Both the position numbers and the translations under genes were made by a program. Positions 33,895-44,749 of a DNA stretch of 64,000 nt are shown one piece after another (positions within the stretch are counted from its first letter, which is position 1; each line of letters starts with the position of its first letter). Where the stretch lies: the NCBI GenBank assembly GCA_024516035.1, contig CM044967.1:14597363-14661362 (forward strand), in the 5' to 3' direction. This stretch comes from Bactericera cockerelli (Eukaryota > Arthropoda > Insecta > Hemiptera > Triozidae). The notes beneath the pieces were generated by a model. It saw only the letters and a list, made by a program, of their open reading frames with translations, had not been told where the DNA came from and ran no database searches.

Positions 33895-34748
33895 CAAAAG
33901 TCTGGAAACCCCTGAATAACTTTCGAATGGCTTCTTCGGTAAAATTAAAATTTTGTATAGTGAATTGGGCTAATAGGACCTTCTTTTAGAGTGGGGTCGA
34001 TTTTTGTTACCGGCCCCCATGTCGGGGCCAGGGGGGCCAACTTCATTTTTTTAAATACGAACCCCTACTTTGCGATACATTTTTGGAAAGGTCTTTAAAT
34101 AAGAAATACATTAGTGCAAATTTTATTTTTTTAATATTAACTGTTTGCAAATGGCGTCCAACTTTGTGTATGCAGTAAAGTCTGGAAACCCCTGAATATC
34201 TTTCGAAAGGGCTTTCTCAGTACATTTAAAATTGTACACGGTAAGTCAGGGTAATAAGAACTTTCCAAAAATGTATCGCAAGGTGGGGTTTCGTATTGTA
34301 AAAAATGAAGTTGGCCTCCCTGGACCCGACATGGGGGCCGGTTAAAAAAAATTGGTCCCATTCTAATAAAAGGTCTGATTACCCTGAGTTACCGTACACA
34401 ATTTTAAATTTACTGAGAAAGCCCTTTCGAAAGATATTCAGGGCTTTCCAGACTTTACTGCATACACAAAGTTGGACGCCATTTGCAAACAGTTAATATT
34501 AAAAAAATAAAATTTGCACCAATGTATTTCTTATTTAAAGACCTTTTCAAAAATGTATCGCAAAGTGGGGGTTCGTATTTAAAAAAATGAAGTTGGCCCC
34601 CGTGGCCCCGACATCGGGGCCGGTAACAAAAATCGACCCCACTCTAAGAGAAGGTCTTATTAGCCCTATTCACTATACAAAAGTTTAATTTTACCGATAA
34701 AGCCATTCGAAAGTTATTCAGGGGTTTCCAGACTTTTGCCCCACCCTG
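33895..34748. mobile_element. Palindromic TA-flanked MITE with nested arms
   Basis: Ends CAGGGTGGGGCAAAAGTCTG and the exact reverse complement, flanked by TA on both sides (33893-33894, 34749-34750) as in Tc1/mariner insertions. Nearly the whole 854 bp folds about a centre near 34321. The phrase AGTCTGGAAACCCCTGAAT also occurs inside each arm (34171 and, inverted and slightly diverged, near 34455), so each arm holds two tandem copies of the end. Confidence 0.9.
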
Positions 34749-34750
34749 TA

Positions 34751-35920
34751 TTTTTAGTACATTTAGCCCAATTTTCATCACTACAATTTTTATATATGTG
34801 ATATTCAACCCCCAAGCAGCCTAAGACGATCGTTTCGTTCTTATTCGAACTCATCAGTTAGGCATAGCTGATTATTAATTTCTTGCCGAGCCCAGGGTTT
34901 GAACCTGAGACCCATGGATCAATGATACCACATGTTTATTGTAGTGATGAAAATTGGGTTAAATGTACTAAAAATATATAGATTTGATTTGATTCGTCAT
35001 TGCTACTATATGGTCCTTCAGAATTGAAAAATTCCATAGTTGAATTGTAATGGAATATCTTTTAGAAAAGACACCCAGATATAATGTAATGTACTTCTAG
35101 GATAGTGTTAAGGTGTTGGTATATTCCTTTTCCTAGTTCGTCAGATAGAAGCTCCTACTAGGCCGAAACAACTTTCCTTGTATGTAGAACAGTATGAATA
35201 TATCAATCTTACATCAACAGCAAAAACAAGGTATATTGTATTATACATATCATTTACCGTGTTATATAATTCTGTATTATTAAGCAATAACTTATGCTTG
35301 GTGATCGCTGTTAAGAACTAGTCCGGACATTTTGACTGACAAGTGAAACTCTGTAATATCAATACCATTAAAAATGTAAACTGAAGACAACACGAACGTA
35401 AAACTAATGTAAACAATATTCTGAGCAAACAGAAATGTGAGAGCCTAACAATATGGGGAGACTTTTGATTTAATCGAAATTACAAAAGTATCATGGAATT
35501 AGTAGTCTCTTCGTATGAAAAAGTTATAAGTTATTTAGATATAAAAATCACGAATAATATCAATTGTTTTTGATATCACTGAACTGAAAACTTGAAAGAA
35601 TCAATCATACAGTAACTACCTTTATCCTTTTAATGTGAACGGAAATTTCAAAACATAGAATTTGATTTTGACACAATTGATTCAAGAAATTGGTCGTACA
35701 GGACTAACCGTCTAGGGAAGCGGATACGTGAAAAACCGGAGCCACTCCCAAATAAATATAGATAGAACTTATCTAGCAACAGCAAAGTTGCAATTATTTG
35801 CCATAGAGAGGCCGTCCAGATACTCTAGGGAGTCTAGGGGCTTTAATATGATAAAGCTGTTGGAGTTTTACAAGAGTAGTCCTAATTTTCACACTGACCT
35901 CTGTTAAATCTATTGAATCA
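34751..35920. other. Intron; no exon recognised
   Basis: AT-rich. GTAGTGATGAAAATTGGGTT at 34940 pairs with AACCCAATTTTCATCACTAC-like sequence at 34768, with TAAATGTACTAAAAATATA beside it. This small inverted repeat (about 34755-34980) adjoins the MITE. Confidence 0.55.
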
Positions 35921-35924
35921 TGGA

Positions 35925-36190
35925 TGTCTCGCTAGAACCGCTAGCTAGATGATTATAAATTATAAACATGTCTAGCTATTAGAGGACTATCAACAGAGAA
36001 CAGAATAGTCACTCCTAACAAGCCAGGCTATTATTGGCTTCACATAGAAATTGATCGCACATAGAAAATTTCTTTTTCATATTTAATGTGTGGCTCAGGA
36101 CGAGCCAACTTTTATCTAAAGTTGGCTGAAGTCCATCACTTTTCTCAGCTGTAGCCATGCTGGTTACAACAACAACAACAACAACAACAG
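35925..36190 (+). mobile_element. CAA-tailed repeat, copy 2
   Basis: GTCTCGCTAGAACCGCTAG, GGACTATCAACAGAGAACAG, AAATTGATCGCACATAGAAA, GGCTCAGGACGAGCCAA, then (CAA)n to 36189. It matches the inverted copy at 51133-51400 over most of its length. Confidence 0.8.
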
Positions 36191-36227
36191 GTCTATTGTG
36201 ACTTTAAATGCTTCACACTATATGGCA

Positions 36228-36605
36228 GGTAGGATTACACTATATGGCACAGATGCCATATTTTCTATGGCGAGAAAAAAAAAGAATGGCACTTATAATA
36301 TATGGCACTCACACGATGACATATAATGTGCCAAAAAACTCTGTGGCATTGTATGTCTTCCCTCTTGCCATAGACATAGACAAGCCTGCCAGTCGTCACC
36401 ATATCATATTGTAGACCATGTGTGTGATAAAGCACTCACACGAATGCCATAGATCCTGCCATACGTCTATGGCACCATAGAAAAAACTTGTCGCCATAGA
36501 CCCAAATAGTTCTATGGTCATGTAAACAAAGACCGATTACACGCTATGGCAAGGAAGATTGCCATATTATATGTCACTCTGCCATATCGTGTGATCCTAC
36601 CTTAA
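36228..36605. mobile_element. Inverted-repeat MITE (ATGGCA family)
   Basis: Left GGTAGGATTACACTATATGG and right CCATATCGTGTGATCCTACC are inverted repeats. The interior is full of TATGGCA and TGCCATA words. It ends about 20 bp from an exon donor (36625). Confidence 0.8.
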
Positions 36606-36625
36606 GACTAGCTAAAACAACTCAC

Positions 36626-36855
36626 CTAACCCGACGTTGGACACCCGGAGACCACTCTTGCCCAGGTTGCGGTACCTCAGCCCCGGCGTGATGATAGAAG
36701 ACTGACGAGACACGGGTGGGCCCGAGCTTCCGAACCCCTGCAGGGACAGAAGTTGCTCCTTGGTAGAGTTCTGACTGGAAGCGGCGAGACACAACTGTTC
36801 ATTGGTGCTCTGAAACTCTTCCATGCAATCCAGACTCGCTATCGGGGCTCTACAT
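36626..36855 (-). CDS. Hk: Kv beta subunit exon: linker and first AKR strand
   Basis: This 230-bp exon lies between acceptor TCCTTTTCAG and donor TTAG|GTGAG. It begins with one base that completes the previous codon and ends with one base of the next. After a Ser/Gln-rich stretch (EEFQSTNEQLCLAASSQ, SLQGFGSSGPPVSRQSS) it enters the conserved core at TPGLRYRNLGKSGLRVS, then NVGLG. This is the beginning of the TIM-barrel aldo-keto reductase fold. The introns on either side are large, about 19 kb on the 5' side and 7.5 kb on the 3' side. An MITE lies about 0.2 kb upstream (37.0-37.4 kb) and another immediately downstream (36.2-36.6 kb). Confidence 0.93.
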
Positions 36856-37011
36856 CTGAAAAGGAGCACGTGATTTTTCGGTGAGTGCAAATATTAGAAT
36901 AAAATATAATCAAACACCTCGGCCGAGGTGTGAAGAACGCCTATACAAAGAAAGAGACAGCCCGGCAGAGTGTAAGGTTACGGAAAACATAGTTCCCATG
37001 CATACTATATT

Positions 37012-37420
37012 ACAGTAGAATCTCTCTAACTCGAAATCCTGATAGGTCGAAAATCCCGACTCGAAAGAATTCTTCGGCCCTTGCCGAAATTTGCTTCTCT
37101 CAATAGCTTTTGGAGAAGTAGAATCAGTACAATAGAATCTCTCAAACTCGAAATCCTGATAGGTCAAAAATCCCGACTCGAAAGAATTCTTTGGTTCTTG
37201 CCGAAATTTGCTTGTCTCAATAGCTTTTGGAGAAGTAGAATCAGTACAGTAGAATCTCTCAAACTCGAAATTCTGATAGGTCGAAAATCCCGACTCGAAA
37301 GAATTCTTCGGACCTTGCCGAAATTTGCTTCTCTCAATAGCTTTTGGAATTTCGTTATCTCGATAAGTCGAAATGACGTTTTGTCCCTTGAATTTTGAGT
37401 TAGCGGGATTCTACTGTACC
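37012..37420. mobile_element. Tigger/pogo-like MITE with internal tandem repeat
   Basis: Ends TACAGTAGAATCTCTCTAAC and GTTAGCGGGATTCTACTGTA, with TA target-site bases. Inside, a unit of about 118 bp (CTCGAAATCCTGATAGGTCG ... AGCTTTTGGAGAAGTAG) is present three times. Only ends and internal tandem repeats remain, with no transposase. Confidence 0.82.
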
Positions 37421-37429
37421 TTGTTTATA

Positions 37430-38230
37430 CTTACCTGATGTCCAAGTCTATGAGTGTTGTGTAATGGTGGAGGAAAGATTGAAATGGGTATTGACCCCTT
37501 GGCCGCACAGAATCAATGTTTTTGGTTCCTTCCGTGTCCATTGTGTAATATAGGTGTTTCTTTTTATTGGTATTATGTATTGAAAACTGTCTTTAGTGAA
37601 GATGGGTAAAGTTAACCTTTTTTCAGGTAAACTTTAATAAAAAAATATATATAAATGAGGAGATGGCAGAGCAAAAATATAGAAGGCACGAAAGCTCAAC
37701 ACAAAATTACGACCGAATAACGTTACATCAGTGGATACTATCCCTTAATATTTGGGCTATAGTGCGCTGTGATTGGTTGAAACTCTGACTTAAAAGGGAT
37801 TTCGCTTAGCTCAACTCTAATCCTGTTTCATAATGTGGCCTTTAGAAGAAATCATTTAATGGTTTTACAAACAAACTCGCTGGAGGACGTTTCACAGATA
37901 CTGTAACAGCTTTCTTTATTGGACCAAAGAACAACAGCACAAATCATTAGAACCCTTGAAAGGGTGCGATTTAGGAAAAGCATCCAACTGTAAAATGGGG
38001 AAAGAGGATTGCCAGTGCCGACCTCAAGTAGGTTTGGGAAAAGGCAAAGTGACAGAAGAAGACCAACAAACCTTTACTTATCGTGGAAAGCAGTCGCTAT
38101 CTACAATCATACAAATCAATGATGAAGAGCAAAGACTGTCCTTGCTCTGTAAATAGGTATCTCCTCTCCTTTGTAAATAGATATCAATAGAGAAAAAAAT
38201 CAATACTGGCTAATACTAATTCAGTATCCG
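37430..38230. other. Intron; LINE tail fragment inside
   Basis: At 38010-38065 the plus strand reads CCGACCTCAAGTAGGTTTGG and GGCAAAGTGACAGAAGAAG, the same 3' end as the LINE insertion at 55.2 kb. No exon recognised. Confidence 0.55.
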
Positions 38231-38307
38231 TGATAGAAGAACAGATATTTTTCGGCGATGGAAAAATTGCACGGACGCCCAGATCCAATCTCAAGGCATA
38301 TAGTTGT

Positions 38308-39299
38308 ATCCCCCAAAAAATATCACTTCGTGACATAAAAAAGTCCCGCCAAGTCGTTCCCCAAAAATATTTCAGTTCCCAAATTCATCCCTCCCTCCCT
38401 TCCCAAAAAATATATTAGTTATTTGTGACCTCCCCCAAAAAAATTATTGAAATCAATTTATGGCCCCGCCTTTTATTCATTCACCTGAGTGCAACAGTAT
38501 ACTTATTAATAGCCTCCCCTCTCTCTTTCTTCTAATGTCCTCTTTCTTTTGTTCCTTATTGCATGTTGGAATGTTTCCTTTACAAACTCAGAACTTAAGT
38601 CTTATTTCCTTGCTCCTTTCACCGACTTGGGCTCTTGGCGGAGTACCACTAACTGGGAATAATTTTTTTTAATCTAATAGACAGTGCTATTTTGAAAGAA
38701 TTAAAAAGAGATAATTTAACATAATGGTTCTTATGGAGAACAGGAAATGAGAAGTCTAGCCGACCGCGACCCAAGGATGCATTATCTGTATCTAAGTCGC
38801 AAAATATCTGCCACCAACGAGAATTGGACCATCAGAACAAGTCACGATTCCGGCTCATTTCCAAGGAACACATGTGTACATATGTCTACATTTATATACA
38901 ATAATCTTAGAAAAAAACCAAGACATCAGTTCCTTTGGCTAAGAACGGACCTGCTTGGTGGTACTCCGCCAAGAGCCCAAGTCGGTGAAAGGAGCAAGGA
39001 AATAAGACTTAAGTTCTGAGTTTGTAAAGGAAACATTCCAACATGCAATAAGGAACAAAAGAAAGAGGACATTAGAAGAAAGAGAGAGGGGAGGCTATTA
39101 ATAAGTATACTGTTGCACTCAGGTGAATGAATAAAAGGCGGGGCCATAAATTGATTTCAATAATTTTTTTGGGGGAGGTCACAAATAACTAATATATTTT
39201 TTGGGAAGGGAGGGAGGGATGAATTTGGGAACTGAAATATTTTTGGGGAACGACTTGGCGGGACTTTTTTATGTCACGAAGTGATATTTTTTGGGGGAT
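38308..39299. repeat. Near-perfect inverted repeat, 342-bp arms
   Basis: 38308-38649 and 38958-39299 are reverse complements, with no length difference and no mismatch in the stretches I compared. They are separated by 308 bp of unrelated sequence. Both arms read the same phrases (GAGTACCAC, GACTTGGGCTCTTGGCGG). It may be a DNA transposon with long terminal inverted repeats, a recent inverted duplication, or an assembly artefact. Confidence 0.93.
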
Positions 39300-39539
39300 C
39301 TTATAACTTTTTGTAGTGGCCCTGTACTCGTATAGGTGTGGGGTGAATGATACATGTTGTTTCAATATAAAACTATTTAACATATTAAATAATGACTTTA
39401 AAGGAACAAGTGTTGATAAATGAAACAGTTTGAATGTGAAGATAAAGATTTTAGTTTGATATTCATACCTAAGCACAGTATCCTTCTCCAAATTATTCTT
39501 TCACCTAAAAAGTAGATATGCGACTTTTGACTCATCTGG

Positions 39540-39940
39540 GAGAGTGATAATACACCTATACACCAACTTTTTTCTGAGCTCTGAAAATGATCCTTTTCCC
39601 AATTAAGGGCCAAATGTCCCTTTTAGGATAATAGAACAATAAAAAAGCACACCTACCACTCACTTTGAAAAAATTTTGCCATCGTTTGTGAAAATCGGTC
39701 AAGTAGTTTTGGCTGTAGAGCGGTCAACGTGAAAGAAGAATCAGAAAATGATGAAAAAAATGACGTTTTTAAAGTTTGGTTTTCTCCAACTTAACTCAAA
39801 CGATTTTGATGGTTCTTTTTTCAAAGCTTGTCTTTATCGTGCCCCAATCTATATTTATTTATAGTCCGAGTTCCTTCATCACTTGTACTTTTTTTCCTAC
39901 AACTACAAAAATTGTGCTAATTTTGCTCTGGCGTATAACC
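39540..39940 (+). mobile_element. Dispersed repeat, GAGCTCTGAAAATGATCC family, copy 1
   Basis: TTCTGAGCTCTGAAAATGATC, AAAAGCACACCTACCACTCA, GTTTTGGCTGTAGAGCGGTC, TCGTGCCCCAATCTATAT. It matches 41425-41800. Confidence 0.8.
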
Positions 39941-40219
39941 TCACTTAGTGAGTTCGTTCTCACTGTGTTCGGTTAATTATGTTTAAAAGAAGGTAAGATA
40001 ACAAGCGAGACCCTCCCTCAAGTCGAAGAACGATTAGAGAGATAGTCCGGGTTATTCTAAAATTAATCCCGTTTCATAAATTGGCACTGTGTCACAGATT
40101 TTTACAAGGATGCTGTGTGGTGCCATTCATTTTATCCAGATGGGCCCCTCAACTGGTTCAAATAGTGGGTACACCCTGAACATATTTCCTTAATTTATGT
40201 CAGATATAATAATAAGGAC

Positions 40220-40310
40220 TTTTAAGTCCCATTATTCCAGCAGTATGCCCAAGATGTATTATTATGAGGTAAAAATCCCAAATAGGAGGATAACTATGTA
40301 TTTTTACAAT
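40220..40310 (-). mobile_element. SINE 3' body fragment
   Basis: Plus-strand TTTTAAGTCCCATTATTCC AGCAGTATGCCCAAG and CCCAAATAGGAGGATAACTA match the body of the SINE at 56171-56391 in reverse. Confidence 0.7.
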
Positions 40311-40529
40311 TCATTTCTGTGAAAGAATACTGAGAACGAAGCTTATTGTGTTGAGTAATAAATGTATAAATATATTTTTTTTAACTGTTAATTTTCTATT
40401 TTATATTATAAATGAGGTACAACACACAACCCACAACAAAAAGGTTAATAGTACCTCATAAACTCTCTTAATTTAATGTAAATTATGTAAAACTAAAACA
40501 AGTAAAGAGTATTTTGTTTTTAAAAAAAT

Positions 40530-40625
40530 TCACATGTCTCAGCTCGAACCCGCGGGCCTCTAGCATCTCCAGCTTTACACAGTGCCGCCTTAACCACTGA
40601 GCGAACTGACCTGATGACATACTGC
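40530..40625 (-). mobile_element. tRNA-like SINE head
   Basis: Read on the minus strand: TCAGTGGTTAAGGCGGCACT (A-box-like) and CCCGCGGGTTCGAGC (B-box-like). A body similar to other SINEs does not follow clearly. Confidence 0.6.
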
Positions 40626-41027
40626 CGTGGTGTTTGCAACATATAAAAGCTTCAATTTATTTTACTTTGTATAATAATATTTTTAGCGGCCAGTGAAAGA
40701 AATATTTACTAGAGAGAATTGGATAGGGAGGAAAAAGCCTTTCACTTCCTATGTACCTAACATTCCTAATTAGGAATAGGTATTAGGTAGTGTAGGGGCT
40801 TTTACAAAGTTTTCTATGAAACTTCTGCATTTCCCACTTGAAAAGGTCCCCAAATATTTATGACATTCATGTTACACATACAATATGTAACATTGGGTAC
40901 TAGAGATTTTTTTTTACATTTTTGAACCTAATATACCTAACCAACATTTTAGAAGAAAAAAAAAATCTTGTATTTTTCACTCCTTGGGCATTACAGGTTT
41001 ATTATAGCTATGTATGTATGAAATTAT

Positions 41028-41310
41028 TTGTGGTCAACCACAAGGCCTCTTCACAAACTTTGTGGGTAGTGCAGCATTACTAAGAGCCTCCTTTACTTTT
41101 CAAATTCTATTACATTAGTTTATTTTTAACTCTGGTAATGCCGTCACTGGTCGTTACTTATTCAGTAACTACTCATTTTTCCTCACGAGGTATGAGTGGA
41201 CCCCAAACACCCAAGTAAAGTGCAGAAAAATTCCTGCCCAGCTGGGCATCGAATACAGGCCACCATGCGTGGTAAGCTTAGCGCGCTAACTCACTCAGCA
41301 CCGGCGACTA
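41028..41310 (-). mobile_element. tRNA-headed SINE, TTAGCGCGCTA family, copy 1
   Basis: The head on the minus strand has GAGTTAGCGCGCTAAGCTT and a damaged B box (GTATTCGATGCCC). The body is CCTCGTGAGGAAAAATGAGT, GTAACGACCAGTGACGGCAT, GAAGAGGCCTTGTGGTTG. A close copy lies at 42030-42345. Confidence 0.8.
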
Positions 41311-41424
41311 TTTATGGGTTAGTATACCTTTATACAATTTCACATCGGGACATGTGGATTGAAAGGTTTGTGAATGAATAGGTATATACATAATAAACTA
41401 GAGTAAATATCTATACTCCAATGT

Positions 41425-41800
41425 TATTCTGAGCTCTGAAAATGATCCTTTCCCTAATTAACGGCCAAATGGTAGCTTTTGGGATAATGAAACCATAAAA
41501 AGGCACACCTACCACCCAGAAGAAAAAAAATGAGCCATATTTCATGAAAATCGGTCCAGTAGTTTTGGCTGTAGAGCGGTCAACGTCAAAGAAGAAGCAG
41601 AATTTTTTGAAAAAAAATGACGTTTTTACAGTGTGTTTTTGACCAACTTAACTCAAACGATTTCGATGTTTCTTTCTTAAAAGCTTGTCTATTATCGTGC
41701 CCCAATCTGTATATGTAGTTCAATTTCCTCCATCACTTGTACTTTTTCTCCTACAACTACACGAAATGTGCTACTTATGCTGTCGCGTATAGTATACTCT
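41425..41800 (+). mobile_element. Dispersed repeat, GAGCTCTGAAAATGATCC family, copy 2
   Basis: Same order as at 39540: CTGAGCTCTGAAAATGATCC, AAGGCACACCTACCACCCAG, TTTTGGCTGTAGAGCGGTCA, TCGTGCCCCAATCTGTAT. Confidence 0.8.
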
Positions 41801-42029
41801 TGGTAGCGCGCGAACTATTTCGATTGACTTGGCGGGTCGGAGCGCTACCGCGCTCCTTAATGTATCATTCAATTTAGTTACAATTAATTTGGTGATTATG
41901 TAGTATGAATTGTATGGCTTAAACTTCATATGAACATTAAATACCAACGGTTAGAACGTTATTTTTAGTTCTAGATAGGAATATACATATTATAAGAATA
42001 AGTAATTGGCAAACTTGTATGGTTTTTTA

Positions 42030-42345
42030 TTTGTGGTGAAGCACAAGGCCTCTTCACAATTTTTGTGGGTAGCGCAGCATTACTAAGAGCCTCCTCTACT
42101 TTTCGAATTATTCTATTACATCAATTTCTTTTTACTCTGGTAATGCCGCCACTGGTCGTTACTCATACAAGTAGGTAACTACTCATTTTTCCTCACGAGG
42201 TGTGGACCTCGTGAGGAAAAGTTGCATGAGTGGACCTCGAACATCCAAGTACAGATCAGAAAAAATCCTGCTCCGCTGGGGATCGAACCCAGGTCACCGT
42301 GCGTGCAATGCCTAGCGCGCTAACTCACTCTGCCACGGTGACTTC
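42030..42345 (-). mobile_element. tRNA-headed SINE, TTAGCGCGCTA family, copy 2
   Basis: Head on the minus strand: GTCACCGTGGCAGAGTGAGT, TAGCGCGCTAGG, then GGTGACCTGGGTTCGATCCC (intact B box GGTTCGATCC). The body is as in copy 1. An insertion duplicates the CCTCACGAGG segment near 42190-42220. Confidence 0.85.
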
Positions 42346-42514
42346 TTGTAATTGGCAAACTTTCCTTTATTATCTAGGGATTTCAACTAAATTAGTCCCG
42401 GTGACATGGAAACATTTATCACAGAGATAAAACTTGGCATCTATCAGATATCACCTCCCCCGAAGAGACTTTTTATGATACTTTTTTCTACTTGGCTTCT
42501 ATCTGATGTTTTTT

Positions 42515-43000
42515 AGTTCCGAAAATATCTAATATTAGATATCGGCAGTATTGTGTTTGTTTTTGTATAATAATAAAAAAAAAAAATGCTCCGATTTCAA
42601 TTTTTTCACATTTCTGGACATTTCTGAACCTCCTGAACAACTTTAGTTTTGTGTCTGTCTGTTATTTGCATTCTTTGAACCAGGTAAATCTCAGAAGTCA
42701 CTGAACAGATTTCAAAGAAATTTTGTGCAATTATAGGAGACGTATTTATAGATTTTGTGCACTTATAGATGGTCGAATTTTCAATTCATCAATTTCGAAC
42801 TAGCGGATTTTTTAGAGATACCGTGCTTACATTTCGTGAACCGTAGTAACTGTACACCCGATTTTAATGAAGTGTATTTATATTTGTATTTCGGTTTGAA
42901 ATAGTAAATTTGTGATTTTTATGAAACTTTTGATTCTATCATGGTTTAGATCTGAAATATAAGAAAATTCGAAAATTTTGACAAATAGGTACGTGAAAAA
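42515..43000 (+). mobile_element. ACTTCCGAGAAATTTC DNA element, diverged copy
   Basis: AGTTCCGAAAATATCTAATA, GGCAGTATTGTGTTTGTTTT, GCTCCGATTTCAATTTTTTC, TTTGTGTCTGTCTGTTA, and TGTACACCCGATTTTAATGA. The order matches 43379-44090, with many changes. Confidence 0.75.
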
Positions 43001-43378
43001 ATAAGGTCTGAAAAAAAATGGGGGCTTTTATTTAGCTGACAGGACTACTTTATAAAAAAAAGTTCTTATTAATTCAGCAATTTTCAAAACACAATTATTT
43101 TGCGATAAATATCTCAAAACTACGAGGGTAGAATTCAATGGAAAGGCCGGGTTTTGGACTCGCGCCAACATTTTATTTCACTCCACCACCATTCCATGTT
43201 TATTGCCTAAAATTTTATAGGGAAATTAATTTACCAGCCCACATAAAAAATGTTTTTTGTTACTCAATTTTGGTTTACAAGTATTACTTAAAGTTAGAAT
43301 GAAAGGGTTTTTGCAGCAAATTCTATTTAATCTATGATCCCTGATTAGACAGGTCTATACTTCTCAAATATGGACATT

Positions 43379-44090
43379 ATTACTTCCGAGAAATTTCTAA
43401 GATTAGGAATCGGAAGTATTGTGTTCGTTTTTGTAAAAAAAAATATTTTTTTGCTCCGATTTCAATTTTTTTCATATTTCTGGACGTTTCATAACCTACT
43501 GAGTAAATTTGGTTTTGTGTCCGTCTGTCGGTCTGTCGGTCTGTCTGTTAAAACGATTCCTTGTAACGCGCAAATCTCGGAAACTACTTGACCGATTTTG
43601 ATGAAATTTTGCACACATCTAGGAGACATTCTGTAGATGGTCCCATTTTAAATTCATCGAATTCATACTAGCGGTTCTGGGTGAAAGAGACCATGCGCCT
43701 GACCACTAACTTTTTACTTAAACGCTTATATCTCGTGAACGGTACACCCGATTTCGATGAAATTTTGTAAAAATATGTATATTATTGTTTTACATAGGTT
43801 ATTTATATTTATTTTTAAATTAATTATAGTTTGACTCTGATATTTAAGAAAATCCGAAATTTTTGACAAAAAAGTAAAAAAATAAGGACCACGACTTGCC
43901 AATACAGAATTTTTTGTAGAATTTAGAATGTAGAAAAAACGATATTCTACCATATAAAACAAATTTGAAGAAAATCGGTTGAGCCGTTTTGGAGATACAA
44001 GTAATTTTCTATAAAATATCAAAATTGGCACGTGTTTACAATGTGAAACAATCACGAGGAAGTATTGTGTCTATAATTGGCAGTGTTTTT
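43379..44090 (+). mobile_element. ACTTCCGAGAAATTTC DNA element, full-length-like copy
   Basis: Starts ACTTCCGAGAAATTTCTAAG, includes GTCCGTCTGTCGGTCTGTC, GTTCTGGGTGAAAGAGACCA, CTCGTGAACGGTACACCCGA, and ends CACGAGGAAGTATTGTGTC. It is highly similar to 23766-24475 and so is a recently active or well-conserved family. No transposase. Confidence 0.88.
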
Positions 44091-44479
44091 TTATTTTAAC
44101 TAGATTTAAATTTTAATCATGTCACGTATTTTAATCGTTTAGAGAGTGTACTGCACCTTCAACTCCATTATTTGACCCACCAAAATATTGAAGTACTTCT
44201 TTAGCTTCTGTGACTTGATTTTTTTAAACTGAACACATTGAGACATTCATAAATTTCAGTTAGGCTGATTAGGGTGTTTATTGAGTGCGATTGACCTGTA
44301 TGGCTTGAGCTCTATTTTTTTCCTGTTCTACTCTATGCTTACACAGTTCATTCACTAAAGCTGCAACTGCCTCTCAAAATCACTTTACTAGTTCTTCTTT
44401 AACAGATGTCACTATCCTGAGTTCGAACCTAGAGGTCTCTCCAACATAAAGTTTTTTCTATACATTTCCGACGATTTCA

Positions 44480-44745
44480 TTGGTGATCATCAGCATCACC
44501 AGATATGGCAATAGTAAATAAGAAGGGACTTGACTCAGAACCTTGATTAACTCTAATCTTAGATGATTTAACAATTTATCAGATGCGTATCTTATCCTTT
44601 TAGTTCTGTTTGTAAAAATGATAATTATAAGTCATTTGTACTCAAGAATATTATATTTTCATAGACAGGTAAGCGTTCTGAGAACTCACCTTCTTAAATG
44701 CCTTTTCCATGTCAATGAATACCATGTGGACATTATTAGGTTTTT
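44480..44745 (-). mobile_element. RTE-like LINE reverse transcriptase fragment
   Basis: The minus strand reads NNVHMVFIDMEKAFKK (44690-44738) and VNQGSESSPFLFTIAISGD (44490-44550). These fit the F.D.EKAFD and QGS.LSP.LF motifs of reverse transcriptases with a stretch in between. The copy is short and decayed, with frameshifts. Confidence 0.7.
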
Positions 44746-44749
44746 TCCA

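Noticed and set aside
34137..34496. Mirrored ORFs around 34.3 kb
   Set aside because: Other reading of the palindromic MITE.
38460..39147. Two identical ORFs (MAPPFIHSPECNS...) as a duplicated gene
   Set aside because: They are the two arms of the inverted repeat; no homology or codon signal seen.
42280..42345. tRNA gene on the minus strand
   Set aside because: Good A and B boxes, but followed by the SINE body shared with 41028-41310.
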